From: Vibrio neonatus
GTDB taxonomy: Bacteria; Pseudomonadota; Gammaproteobacteria; Enterobacterales; Vibrionaceae
DNA length: 64,000 nt
Assembly (NCBI RefSeq): GCF_024346975.1
Contig: NZ_AP024885.1
Coordinates: forward strand, 1 to 64,000
Direction of reading: 5' to 3'
In this document: positions 53,757 to 62,085 of the stretch, in pieces
Layout: each line of letters begins with the position of its first letter
Position numbering within the stretch: position 1 is the first letter of the stretch
Program-made: the position numbers and the translations under genes
The notes under the pieces: generated by a model
Database searches by the model: none
Seen by the model: only the letters and a program-made list of their open reading frames with translations
What the model was told of the DNA's origin: nothing

Positions 53757-55310
53757 ATGAAAACCATTAAGACCAAACTGGCTGTAGCACTTGCAGTCGC
53801 TGGCCTTGCATTTGGCGCTGCCGCTGCAGATATCAAAGTTGCCTACGATGCTGACCCAGTATCTCTAGATCCACAAGAGCAACTGTCTGGTGGCACATTA
53901 CAACTTTCTCATATGATCTTTGATCCACTAGTACGTTATAAGCAAGATTTATCGTTTGAACCTCGCTTAGCTACTAAGTGGGAGCGCGTCAATGAGACCA
54001 CTATGCGCTTTACTTTACGTCAGGGTGTTAAATTCCACTCTGGTAATACGTTGAGTGCTGATGATGTGGTTTGGACTTTTGACCGTTTACAAGATTCGCC
54101 AGACTTTAAGGCTATTTTTGCCCCGTTTGAAAAAATCGTAAAAGTTGACGATTACACATTTGATCTTGTTTCTAAAGGCGCTTTCCCTCTAGTTCTGCAA
54201 ACAGCAGCTTACATTTTCCCAATGGATAGCAAGTTCTACTCTGGTAAAACAGCAGACGGTAAAGATAAGTCTGAGATCGTGAAGCATGGTAACTCTTTTG
54301 CTTCTACCAACGTATCAGGTACTGGACCTTTCATCGTTACCTCTCGTGAGCAAGGCGTAAAAGTTGAATTTAAACGCTTTGATGGCTACTGGGATACAGA
54401 GTCAAAAGGCAACGTAGATAACCTAACGCTAGTGCCAATCAAAGAAGACGCAACGCGTGTAGCAGCGCTTCTTTCTGGTGGCGTAGATATGATTGCCCCT
54501 GTTTCACCAAATGACCACCAACGTGTTGAGTCAGCAAAAGGTGTTGAACTAGTAACTCTGCCGGGTACTCGTCTGATTTCATTCCAGATGAACCAAGAAA
54601 GCAACCCAGCACTGAAAGACGTGCGCGTACGTCAAGCTATCGTGTATGCCATCAACAACGACGGTATCGCGAAGAAGATCATGAAAGGCTTTGCTACCAC
54701 AGCAGGTCAGCAAGGCCCTGAAGGTTACGCAGGTTACGATGCTGAGCTTAAGCCTCGCTACGATCTGAAAAAAGCGAAAGCACTAATGAAAGAAGCGGGC
54801 TACGAAGATGGCTTCTCTCTTTCTATGATTGCGCCAAACAACCGTTACGTGAACGATGCAAAAATCGCTCAAGCGGCGGCAGCAATGCTGGCTAAGATTG
54901 GCATTCGTGTTGATCTGAAAACTATGCCTAAAGCGCAATACTGGCCTGAGTTTGATAAGTGTGCAGCAGACATGCTGATGATTGGTTGGCACGCGGATAC
55001 TGAAGATTCAGCGAACTTCTCTGAATTCCTAACCATGACTCGTAACAAAGAGACAGGTAAAGGTCAGTACAACTGTGGTCACTACTCTAACCCTGAAGTC
55101 GATAAGCTAGTTGAAGCGGCAAACGTAGAAACGGACCCTGCGAAGCGCTCGCAAATGCTACAGAAAGTTGAGAAGACTTTATACGATGACGCAGCATACG
55201 TTCCTCTACATTGGCAAAACCTAGCGTGGGGCGCAAAGTCTAACGTTGAGATTAAACCAATCGTGAATGCAATGAACTTCCCTTACTTTGGCGACCTAGT
55301 TGTTAAATAA
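53757..55310 (+). CDS. Family 5 extracellular solute-binding protein (peptide/nickel type)
   Basis: A 517-residue periplasmic protein with a signal peptide (about 1-24, cut after AAA) followed by ADIKVAYDADPVSLDPQ, the standard start of DppA/OppA-like SBPs. RLATKWERVNETTMRFTLRQ, FHSGNTLSADDVVWTFDRL and TGPFIV are the family signatures. Two lobes and the C-terminal return segment are intact. The ligand could be dipeptides, glutathione-like peptides or another small molecule; the sequence does not decide. It sits between the ATPase gene and the permeases, with hairpins after it that may raise its level over the rest. Confidence 0.92.
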   Translation: MKTIKTKLAVALAVAGLAFGAAAADIKVAYDADPVSLDPQEQLSGGTLQLSHMIFDPLVRYKQDLSFEPRLATKWERVNETTMRFTLRQGVKFHSGNTLSADDVVWTFDRLQDSPDFKAIFAPFEKIVKVDDYTFDLVSKGAFPLVLQTAAYIFPMDSKFYSGKTADGKDKSEIVKHGNSFASTNVSGTGPFIVTSREQGVKVEFKRFDGYWDTESKGNVDNLTLVPIKEDATRVAALLSGGVDMIAPVSPNDHQRVESAKGVELVTLPGTRLISFQMNQESNPALKDVRVRQAIVYAINNDGIAKKIMKGFATTAGQQGPEGYAGYDAELKPRYDLKKAKALMKEAGYEDGFSLSMIAPNNRYVNDAKIAQAAAAMLAKIGIRVDLKTMPKAQYWPEFDKCAADMLMIGWHADTEDSANFSEFLTMTRNKETGKGQYNCGHYSNPEVDKLVEAANVETDPAKRSQMLQKVEKTLYDDAAYVPLHWQNLAWGAKSNVEIKPIVNAMNFPYFGDLVVK

Positions 55311-55327
55311 GAAATTGCACAACGAAA

Positions 55328-55359
55328 AAGGCACGCACTTTTAATCCCGTACGTGCCTT
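55328..55359 (+). terminator. First hairpin after the solute-binding protein gene
   Basis: AAGGCACG and CGTGCCTT pair around a 16-base loop, 18 bp after the stop. There is no strong T run. It may stabilise the upstream mRNA rather than terminate. Confidence 0.5.
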
Positions 55360-55405
55360 GTTGCTAATTAAGTAACGCTTTTAAAAGCGCAGTAATGCGG
55401 TTTTC

Positions 55406-55446
55406 GGTGCCTGATCTTGTTTCAGTCGGATCAGGTACCATTTTTA
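55406..55446 (+). terminator. Attenuator-like hairpin before the permease genes
   Basis: GGTGCCTGATC and GATCAGGTACC (with one G-U pair) form an 11-bp stem followed by ATTTTTAAG. It should reduce read-through into the permease genes, giving more binding protein than permease. Confidence 0.7.
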
Positions 55447-55486
55447 AGACTGAAAATTTGTTCGATTGGAAAAAAGGGGCAAAGGA

Positions 55487-56464
55487 ATGTTTTCGTTTCT
55501 AGTCAAGCGCCTATATCAGGCACTGGTAGTGATGTTTGTGATCAGTTTGGTGGCGTTTGCTATCCAAGATAACCTTGGTGATCCCTTACGTGAGTTAGTT
55601 GGTCAGTCTGTTTCAGAGTCGGAGCGTCAAGCATTACGTGATGATCTGGGTTTGAATGACCCATTTGTGACTAAATACACCCGCTTTATCACCGCCGCAG
55701 TGCAAGGTGATTTAGGGACTTCATATTTCTTCAAACGCCCAGCCGTGGACGTTATTTTAGATAAATTGATTGCGACGCTAGAACTGGTGTTCGGCGCGAC
55801 GTTAATCATCATTGTATTGTCGATCCCACTTGGCGTTTATTCGGCAATAAATCCCAAAAGTTTATTTACCAAGTTTGTCATGGCGATGAGCTCGGTGGGT
55901 ATTTCGATACCCGTATTCCTGACCGCAATCATGTTGATGTATATCTTCTCAATCACCTTGGGGTGGCTACCGTCTTATGGGCGGGGGGAGACAGCCAATG
56001 TTCTTGGCTGGGAGTCAGGCTTCTTTACCAAAGATGGTCTGCAGCATTTGATTCTGCCGTGTGTGTCTTTGGCCTCTATCATGCTGCCTCTGTTTATTCG
56101 TCTTGTACGCTCAGAAATGCTAGAGGTGCTCAGCTCGGAATACATCAAGTTTGGTAAGGCGAAAGGCCTGCCACTTAAGAAAATTCATTACCAACACGCT
56201 TTAAAAAACACCCTGTTACCTGTACTGACGGTCGGTGGTGTACAGATTGGTACTATGGTGGCGTATACCATCCTAACTGAGACGGTATTCCAGTGGCCAG
56301 GTACAGGCTTCTTATTCTTAGAAGCGATCAACCGCGTAGATACTCCATTGATTACCGCTTACGTTATTTTTGTTGGGCTTATCTTTGTTGTAACCAACAC
56401 CATAGTGGATTTGCTGTACGGATTAATTAACCCAACCGTCAACATTACAGGTAAAGGAGCATAA
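55487..56464 (+). CDS. ABC importer permease, DppB/OppB type
   Basis: A 325-residue inner-membrane permease with about six helices. MFSFLVKRLYQALVVMFVIS is the usual opening, so the ATG 55487 (AAAGG upstream) is preferred to the frame start at 55466. The DppB insert (RELVGQSVSESERQALRDDL) and the EAA-loop region EYIKFGKAKGLPLKKIHYQH (about 221) that contacts the ATPase are present. It is 2 bp upstream of the second permease. Confidence 0.92.
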   Translation: MFSFLVKRLYQALVVMFVISLVAFAIQDNLGDPLRELVGQSVSESERQALRDDLGLNDPFVTKYTRFITAAVQGDLGTSYFFKRPAVDVILDKLIATLELVFGATLIIIVLSIPLGVYSAINPKSLFTKFVMAMSSVGISIPVFLTAIMLMYIFSITLGWLPSYGRGETANVLGWESGFFTKDGLQHLILPCVSLASIMLPLFIRLVRSEMLEVLSSEYIKFGKAKGLPLKKIHYQHALKNTLLPVLTVGGVQIGTMVAYTILTETVFQWPGTGFLFLEAINRVDTPLITAYVIFVGLIFVVTNTIVDLLYGLINPTVNITGKGA

Positions 56465-56466
56465 TC

Positions 56467-57405
56467 ATGGAACAGACAGCACAAGCTCCCACTCGTTGGC
56501 AGCGTTTTAAAAACTCAGATATTGTTTACTATTTCGTGCGCGACAAGGTCGCCATGTTCTCGGCGTTTGTTTTTGCCTGCTTTTTAGTTGCCGCTATTGC
56601 CGCACCGCTAATTTCACCGACAGACCCTTATGATTTAACGTCCATCGATATTATGGATTCAGAATTACCGCCATCTTGGATGGACGGTGGTGAAGAAAAC
56701 TTCATATTGGGCACCGATGAGCAGGGACGTGATATTTTCTCGACCATTTTATATGGCTCAAGATTGTCTCTCACCATTGGCTTTTTGGCAGTTGGTCTAC
56801 AGCTGATCTTAGGCATAGTAATTGGTTTGTCTGCGGGCTATTTCGGTGGTCGTATCGACAGCTTCCTAATGCGCTTTGCCGATGTGCAGTTGTCGTTTTC
56901 GACTATGATGGTGGCAATTATTGTCTCCGCCATTTTCAAAGCCAGTTTTGGTAGTGCGTTTTACAGTGAGTATGCAGTGATCATGCTGGTGGTGATTATT
57001 GGTGTGGCGGAATGGCCTCAATATGCTCGTACTATTCGCGCTTCAGTATTGGCTGAGAAGAAGAAAGAGTATGTAGAAGCGGCTCGCGTGATGGGCTTTA
57101 AAGCCCCCCGCATTATGTTCCGCCATATTCTTCCGAACTGTTTGTCACCGATTTTGGTTATCTCAACGGTACAGATTGCCAACGCCATAATGTCAGAAGC
57201 GGCGCTGTCCTTCTTAGGTTTAGGGCTTCCGGTTGATCAGCCATCATTAGGGGCACTGATCAGCACCGGCTTTAACTACATCTTCTCGGGCGCATGGTGG
57301 ATTACCGCCTTCCCAGGTATTGTACTAGTGACCTTAGTGTTGGTGATTAACCTGCTTGGTGACTGGCTACGTGATGTATTTAATCCGAAATTGTATAAAG
57401 GTTAA
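56467..57405 (+). CDS. ABC importer permease, DppC/OppC type
   Basis: A 312-residue permease. It has the DppC-type N-terminal helix and periplasmic loop, with LGTDEQGRDIFSTILYGSRL (about 80-99), the hallmark of this subfamily. The EAA motif is EYVEAARVMGFKAPRIMFRH (about 200). About six helices are present. It pairs with the preceding permease to form the channel and ends the operon; a strong terminator lies 30 bp later. Confidence 0.92.
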   Translation: MEQTAQAPTRWQRFKNSDIVYYFVRDKVAMFSAFVFACFLVAAIAAPLISPTDPYDLTSIDIMDSELPPSWMDGGEENFILGTDEQGRDIFSTILYGSRLSLTIGFLAVGLQLILGIVIGLSAGYFGGRIDSFLMRFADVQLSFSTMMVAIIVSAIFKASFGSAFYSEYAVIMLVVIIGVAEWPQYARTIRASVLAEKKKEYVEAARVMGFKAPRIMFRHILPNCLSPILVISTVQIANAIMSEAALSFLGLGLPVDQPSLGALISTGFNYIFSGAWWITAFPGIVLVTLVLVINLLGDWLRDVFNPKLYKG

Positions 57406-57434
57406 TACCTAACTTGAATCCCAGTTTGATTTAA

Positions 57435-57464
57435 AAGAAGCACTCAATGCTATGTATTGGGTGC
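57435..57464 (+). terminator. Terminator of the ABC importer operon
   Basis: AAGAAGCACTCAAT and ATTGGGTGCTTCTT pair, with a T run after. It also covers the earliest open frame of the next gene, ruling that start out. Confidence 0.9.
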
Positions 57465-57587
57465 TTCTTTTTTCAGCCAATTATCGATCTGTGTAACAGA
57501 GCATTAGAGAGGTATTGGCGAATAACTCAACACTCGACTAATCTTTCGGAAGTGATTGATTTAACGGGCGAGAGGGTTGTAAGCAAA

Positions 57588-57998
57588 GTGAAGCCAATAA
57601 CATTACCTCTGTTTTACAGCATTGTGTTGTTACTTACCTGCAGCAGTGTCCAAGCGAGCAACTTCTTATGTTCGGCAACTCAAGAGTCCTTTGATAAGCC
57701 CGCATTGCTAGGAGAAGAGTGCCCGATAGGGGTGTCTCTATGGGGCAAAAGCAAACCCATTTATGCCAAATCCACATTCTGGATCCAATGTGGATTTTTC
57801 CCCGAAGAACTCACCTTACAACAAGTCAATCAAATCTACCCCAACGTCTCATCTTCCATTTGGAACAAAGCCGAAAAGAAAGGCAAACGCTGCTTAATCG
57901 GCCCATACGATGATTTTGCTCAAGCCAGTCTTGAAGTAACGCAATTAAGAACCGTTAGTGGTTTTGAGAAGTCGTTTATTCGGGAAGTGGAGAAGTAG
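57588..57998 (+). CDS. Exported protein with SPOR-like domain
   Basis: The frame opens at 57447 inside a terminator, so a GTG at 57588 with GAGGG about 11 bp upstream is preferred, giving 136 residues and a signal peptide (PLFYSIVLLLTCSSVQAS, about 5-22). The mature part has a SPOR-like pattern: FWIQCGFFPEE (about 62), then KRCLIGPYDDFAQASLEVTQL and FIREV near the end. SPOR domains bind denuded peptidoglycan at division sites. Four or more cysteines suggest disulfides. The start and family are inferred; no partner gene is adjacent. Confidence 0.65.
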   Translation: MKPITLPLFYSIVLLLTCSSVQASNFLCSATQESFDKPALLGEECPIGVSLWGKSKPIYAKSTFWIQCGFFPEELTLQQVNQIYPNVSSSIWNKAEKKGKRCLIGPYDDFAQASLEVTQLRTVSGFEKSFIREVEK

Positions 57999-58023
57999 AG
58001 AAAGCTAAGAGGTAGGTAATAAA

Positions 58024-58048
58024 AAAGGATGGCATAGGCCATCCTTTA
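58024..58048 (+). terminator. Terminator after the SPOR-like gene
   Basis: AAAGGATGGC-ATAG-GCCATCCTTT is a perfect hairpin with a short T run. Confidence 0.85.
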
Positions 58049-58326
58049 TCGTTATGCGCAAAGCGCAATTATCTCATCGTCACGAAATACTGTCACACGT
58101 AGAATCTGGAAGATTTCTGTAAGGCCTTTATTTATAAGGTCTAAGAGGGTTTTCCAGAAAAAACACTTTATCAAGCCATTTTTCTGAAGTTCATGAGCTT
58201 CAATCATTCGTTATCTTCATTTTGAAGCTCTTGTAGGTGCCAGCTCAACATGTAAGTCTACGGCTGCAAGACCGTGTTTCGAGATGAAAGAGATGGTCGG
58301 GATCTTTTTGTAGTTACTAGAGATAA
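58049..58326. other. Gene-free spacer before the IS element
   Basis: No intact gene is seen. On the minus strand about 34 codons (58217-58320) read as a plausible C-terminus ending VELAPTRASK, but there is no start and no family match. It may be a fragment left by past rearrangement. Confidence 0.35.
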
Positions 58327-59421
58327 TACCAATTCCGTTAATTTTATGATCTAATAATGGACTCTTAAAGGAGTCCTTATGAAGCATGATTTTCCGAGTC
58401 TGATTAATTCCACATCCAACGCTCGACTTAGAATGCGTTATTTAGCCGTTTCTCATTTTGTTGACGGTAAAAGTCGCACTCAAATAGCTAAGTACCTTAA
58501 AGTTAGCAGAGTAAGCGTCAATAAATGGGTCAAAGCATATCTCGACAATGGTCTTGAAGGACTTCAAGAGAAACCACACACTGGTAGACCTCATCGCCTA
58601 ACAGACGAGCAAAAATCACAACTCAAAGAGTATGTTATCGAATATGCCGTAAATGAGAGTGGCGGTCGCCTTCAAGCAAAAGACATTGGGCTCTATATAG
58701 AAAGCAATTTCAGTACATCATATAAAAAGTCGGCGCTCTATCAGTTATTACATGACATAGGCTTGAGTTGGATTACTACTCGTTCCAAACATCCTAAGCA
58801 GTCAGTTGAAGCTCAAGAAGCTTTTAAAAAAATTCCCAATCGAAACGATCCTTAAGATCCCTGGCCATGTCGCCTTAAAAGATGTTCAAATATGGTTTCA
58901 AGATGAGGCTAGATTTGGTCAACGCAATACAACAACGCGAATATGGGCAGAGAAAGGTACGCGTCCTAGAGTAGTACAACAACAGCAGTTTGAGTATGCA
59001 TACCTTTTCGGAGCAGTATGTGTCACGACAGGAGAAGCTGAAGCGATAGTGGTTCCCCTGAGCAATATGGAAGCAATGAAAGAGCAACTCAGATTAATTT
59101 CTCAAGCCACACCAGCTGGCAAGCATGCTGTTGTGATCATGGATCAAGCGAGTTGGCACCAGAGCTATCTTGCAGATGAATTTGAGAACCTTACCATCAT
59201 TCATATCCCACCTTATTCTCCCGAACTTAACCCTATAGAACAGGTATGGAGTTGGCTGCGTCAAAATGAAGTAGCAAATAGGTGCTTCGAAAATTATGAC
59301 GATATTGTAGAGACAATATGTAGAGCGTGGAATCGGTTTTGTGAAGATAAAAGCAGAGTCATCTCCCTCTGCTTTAGAGATTGGTTAAACTTGATAAGTT
59401 AATTAACGGAATTGGTATAAC
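58327..59421 (+). mobile_element. IS630-family insertion sequence
   Basis: The ends TACCAATTCCGTTAATT (from 58327) and its inverse (to about 59421) form 17-bp terminal inverted repeats. TA at each outer end is the expected IS630 target duplication. The element is about 1.1 kb and carries one transposase split into two frames (58379-59402). Both ends and the catalytic core look intact. It lies between the SPOR-like gene and the three-gene operon, whose 3' end is 60 bp away. Confidence 0.88.
58379..59402 (+). CDS. IS630-family transposase, two frames joined by a frameshift
   Basis: The first frame (58379-58855, 158 residues) has the helix-turn-helix start with KSRTQIAKYLKVSRVSVNKW. The second (read from about 58826 to 59402) has the DDE core: QDEARFGQ (first D), VVIMDQASWH (second D) and PYSPELNPIEQVW (E). 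They join at an A7 run (58826-58832), where losing one A gives AFKKFPIETILKIPG, the expected continuous protein. IS630 elements often use such slippage, so this could be programmed rather than a mutation. The combined protein would be about 340 residues. Confidence 0.85.
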
Positions 59422-59481
59422 AGTAAAAGAAGCAGATACAATAAAGGTGCAGCCTATACTTGCACCTTTTTCCTAAATTGA

Positions 59482-60393
59482 TTACGAGTTGCTTTCCATT
59501 TCTGCGGGCATTGGAGCATCTGGGCTTTGATCCGACAAAGTATATGGATTTAATCGTCGGAACTCTCTCTGGTGGCTTAATGTCACTTGATTTTCCGTTT
59601 TCAGATCTAAAGCAATGCCAATAGACAAGGTTCTATCTTCAGTCCAGTTAACTGTATCACCTAGAGCAACCTTGAACTCATTACGTATGACATTATCGAT
59701 ATCATCATTACTTGCATCAACAAGATCCGACTGGGCCTGCTTAACAGCTCGTCTTAGTGGGCGAAGCATCTTATCTTCAATGACAACTATCCCACAGACT
59801 TCATATTTTTGACCCTCTGGCTTTTCTTCCCACGAATCAAGCTTGAGGTAAATACCTGAAAGGTGTTCATTTCGACGCTCATAGAACTTTTTTAAACGTC
59901 TCTCTGCACTTTTTATTGAACGATTGAAAGCATCCGGCCAAACATCACGTCGAAAGCGCTCAGCTAGCCAGTGTTTTAAGCTAAATGAGGAATTATCTCC
60001 TACCTGATAATCAACGTGCCTATCGAGCTCAAGCAGCTTGTTACGTTCAAACTGGATAATACTCGAAGCGTTGACTTCAAATGCTTCATCCTGCCCATCT
60101 TTAGTTACAGAAAAGTGCAATCTTCGCTCATTGCGACCATTTTGAAATTGTTTATTTAGCCCATCGATTTTCTTAGCTATAAGCACATTAACCCATGGCT
60201 CCGAAACGAAGCATGGGTTAATTACAGCACAGTCGTACAAAGATATGATCAGGAGATTACCGTCGACACAAAGTTCTTGGATACTCTCTGGCAGTATAGG
60301 AGTAAGCCATTCGATGATTGAATCATCAATTAGAATACAACTATGTCGGCCCCAGCCTTTTGCTAAGAGTTCCTCTCGAACGCCTTTTGTCAC
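59482..60393 (-). CDS. Unknown protein, third gene of an accessory operon
   Basis: The 303-residue product is not recognised. The start is GTG at 60393, with AAGGAA 6 bp upstream. No signal peptide or membrane segment is evident, so it is probably cytoplasmic. The N-terminal third (about 16-75) is hydrophobic-alternating (SCILIDDSIIEWLTPILPES, LLIISLYDCAVINP), suggesting an alpha/beta fold. The middle (about 140-185) is a basic helical region with FRRDVWPDAFNRSIKSAERR. The end is low-complexity and acidic. It follows the HTH gene by 17 bp. It could be the effector of a defence or stress cassette, but no catalytic motif supports that directly. Confidence 0.7.
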   Translation of the reverse strand: MTKGVREELLAKGWGRHSCILIDDSIIEWLTPILPESIQELCVDGNLLIISLYDCAVINPCFVSEPWVNVLIAKKIDGLNKQFQNGRNERRLHFSVTKDGQDEAFEVNASSIIQFERNKLLELDRHVDYQVGDNSSFSLKHWLAERFRRDVWPDAFNRSIKSAERRLKKFYERRNEHLSGIYLKLDSWEEKPEGQKYEVCGIVVIEDKMLRPLRRAVKQAQSDLVDASNDDIDNVIRNEFKVALGDTVNWTEDRTLSIGIALDLKTENQVTLSHQREFRRLNPYTLSDQSPDAPMPAEMESNS

Positions 60394-60410
60394 GTTTTTT
60401 CCTTATAGAA

Positions 60411-60926
60411 TCAAGCTAGTAGATCAAATTTCTCATAGAGTTCATCATACCAAGAAAAAAGTTCTTCTTTACTTGCTCCATTAAGTAAAGCTTCACCGAA
60501 AGCAGGATTACCATCGATAGGGCTAAATGCAACTTTGTGCAATAACGGTCTATGTTCCTTGTCCATATCCATCATTAAAGCATTCAAGTTTACAAGTCTA
60601 GCCTCAACAGTTGCTTCACTTCGAGAACTACTTGGATCATTAATCCAGTTGTACAGAGAACGTCTTTTCAAGCCTAACCAAGAGGCAAATTGTGCATGAG
60701 AAAGCTGAAATTTATCTTTCAACTCTTGATACAGAGCAACAGAAGCATGTCTTCCTGTATTCGCACTCTGATCATTTGTTACTTCCAACACAAACTGAGG
60801 TAAGTCATAATCTTGAATAAAAACAACTGACTCTGGTTGTTGAATAGCGTAAGCACCAGGAGTGGCTGCCAGCAAACAAACTGATAGTACCTGAGGTGCT
60901 ATCTGCCTAGTTAGCGTAGTTTCCAT
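60411..60926 (-). CDS. Helix-turn-helix protein, second gene of an accessory operon
   Basis: A 171-residue protein with an HTH at about 73-96 (FQLSHAQFASWLGLKRRSLY then NWIND), resembling phage-repressor and antitoxin folds. The N-terminal part includes a hydrophobic stretch (about 13-27) and a beta-like segment (SVVFIQDYDLPQFVLEV). The C-terminal part has a conserved-looking FSPIDGNPAFGEALLNG. Its ribosome site AGGAG overlaps the end of the upstream gene, so translation is coupled; the gap is 3 bp. It probably regulates the operon, perhaps through the repeated TGTGC motifs upstream. It may also be a structural partner of its neighbours. Confidence 0.75.
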   Translation of the reverse strand: METTLTRQIAPQVLSVCLLAATPGAYAIQQPESVVFIQDYDLPQFVLEVTNDQSANTGRHASVALYQELKDKFQLSHAQFASWLGLKRRSLYNWINDPSSSRSEATVEARLVNLNALMMDMDKEHRPLLHKVAFSPIDGNPAFGEALLNGASKEELFSWYDELYEKFDLLA

Positions 60927-60929
60927 ACG

Positions 60930-61733
60930 TTAGCTCTCCTTAGTTATTGAACCGTAAGTGCGATTTAAATGCTCATGAATCTGATCAAATTTATTTTTAA
61001 CATCCTGTAGCTCTAGATTCACAAGACTCATTCCTTGAGGAGCTCTTTGTTTTTTTCCTTGTTGATTATGCGCAACAGAAATCGTCAGCAAAAGGCTTCT
61101 CTCCGCTACGACAGGAATTCCGCCCATAAATTGCCATAGCTCCCATTCAGGCTGAGGTATGAAGCTTTGGCCTTCATGTGCAATTGTACTGTGTACAACT
61201 AATCCGATTAGGCCATCGTCTCGCTCATAGTCATGTCTAGTCGCTGCGCCGACACGTTGCCATACCTCATCGATTCCTTTATCTGTAACAGCAAAAGGAG
61301 AATTTTCACGGATGTTAGCTGTCACACCTTCAGCATCAAATGCAAGCATATTAATATTTTGCATGGATATATACCCAACATACTTCACATCCATTGCATG
61401 CATAACCATACTGACAACATGTAAGAACATTTCTTTTTGTTCTTCAAACGGTACATAGTTACGTACTGAATAGTCAAAACCTTGGTTGCCAATCTTTAAT
61501 GCATGAACATTATCAGCACTCACCATGTGCAACTCATAAGCACCATCTTGGTCAACCTGTACCGCATTAGGATTGGTAAGATCTATGTTTAGAGCTTGAA
61601 CACGAGGCATATGTGACTTAGGAAATCGGTCACGAAGAGCTTCTTGTAGAGCTTCAAGCTTCGACTTGAGTCCCGATACTCCTAGCTTTTCAAACCTAAT
61701 AGACGCTTTTTTCGCAACTATCTTATTTACCAT
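60930..61733 (-). CDS. TIGR04255-like protein, first gene of an accessory operon
   Basis: The frame opens with GTG at 61781, but the ATG at 61733 has GGGGA 6 bp upstream and is preferred, giving 267 residues. The segment KYVGYISMQNINMLAF and the ending LELQDVKNKFDQIHEHLNRT-YGSIT recall the sporadically distributed TIGR04255 family (its LRYIN and final LHxxIxxxFxxxIT patterns). TIGR04255 has no established biochemical role; members turn up in accessory, often defence-related, neighbourhoods. No enzymatic motif is visible here. The family call is from motif memory and needs an HMM check. Confidence 0.65.
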   Translation of the reverse strand: MVNKIVAKKASIRFEKLGVSGLKSKLEALQEALRDRFPKSHMPRVQALNIDLTNPNAVQVDQDGAYELHMVSADNVHALKIGNQGFDYSVRNYVPFEEQKEMFLHVVSMVMHAMDVKYVGYISMQNINMLAFDAEGVTANIRENSPFAVTDKGIDEVWQRVGAATRHDYERDDGLIGLVVHSTIAHEGQSFIPQPEWELWQFMGGIPVVAERSLLLTISVAHNQQGKKQRAPQGMSLVNLELQDVKNKFDQIHEHLNRTYGSITKES

Positions 61734-61756
61734 CTCGTCCCCATTTGCACCTTTAA

Positions 61757-61825
61757 GCACACTCTTGTTTAAGTTTCGCACAAAAATTTTGAGTACGTAT
61801 TATATTTTGCACACGTTTTTGCACA
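61757..61825 (-). repeat. Four TGTGC repeats over the operon promoter
   Basis: On the minus strand TGTGC occurs at 61825-61821, 61813-61809, 61782-61778 and 61761-61757. The first two sit 12 bp apart across the -35 and spacer, each followed by an A run (AAAAA and AAAAT); the others lie in the leader. This is the pattern of an operator for a helix-turn-helix autoregulator, here perhaps the second gene. Confidence 0.5.
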
Positions 61826-61826
61826 A
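61799..61826 (-). promoter_or_regulatory. Promoter of the three-gene operon
   Basis: On the minus strand TTGTGC (61826-61821), a 16-bp spacer and a perfect TATAAT (61804-61799) form a promoter about 66-93 bp upstream of the ATG at 61733. TGTGC repeats overlap the -35 and spacer. Confidence 0.65.
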
Positions 61827-61833
61827 GTTATTT

Positions 61834-62085
61834 TTAGCAAATATTACGTCAATGTAGTGTGATATTCACCTAGTCTCTGGAAATTAAATATGTTTAATCA
61901 AGGATTTTTCCTAAATAGCTGACTAGATCTGTACCATCAATCCGAGACATACAGCTAAGCGACGTGGCATGCATTTGTCCAAAAGTGATTTAGTTGCATG
62001 CGTATTTCTGCCCATGCTGAACCCGCATTCTGGTTTAACTTCACCGGAGTACGCATTAGTTCCCCCCTCACAAGAGGGTATGCGG
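61834..62085. other. Spacer with a small vestigial frame
   Basis: Between the operon promoter and the recombinase wreck. On the minus strand a 33-codon frame (62056-61955) starts MRTPVKLNQNAGSAW and has the strong ribosome site GAGGGGGGA. It could be the truncated start of a gene that once followed the recombinase. Nothing else is seen. Confidence 0.35.

Noticed and set aside
57447..57587. Longer start for the SPOR-like protein
   Set aside because: The start codon sits inside the ABC operon terminator, and the extra residues precede a normal signal peptide.
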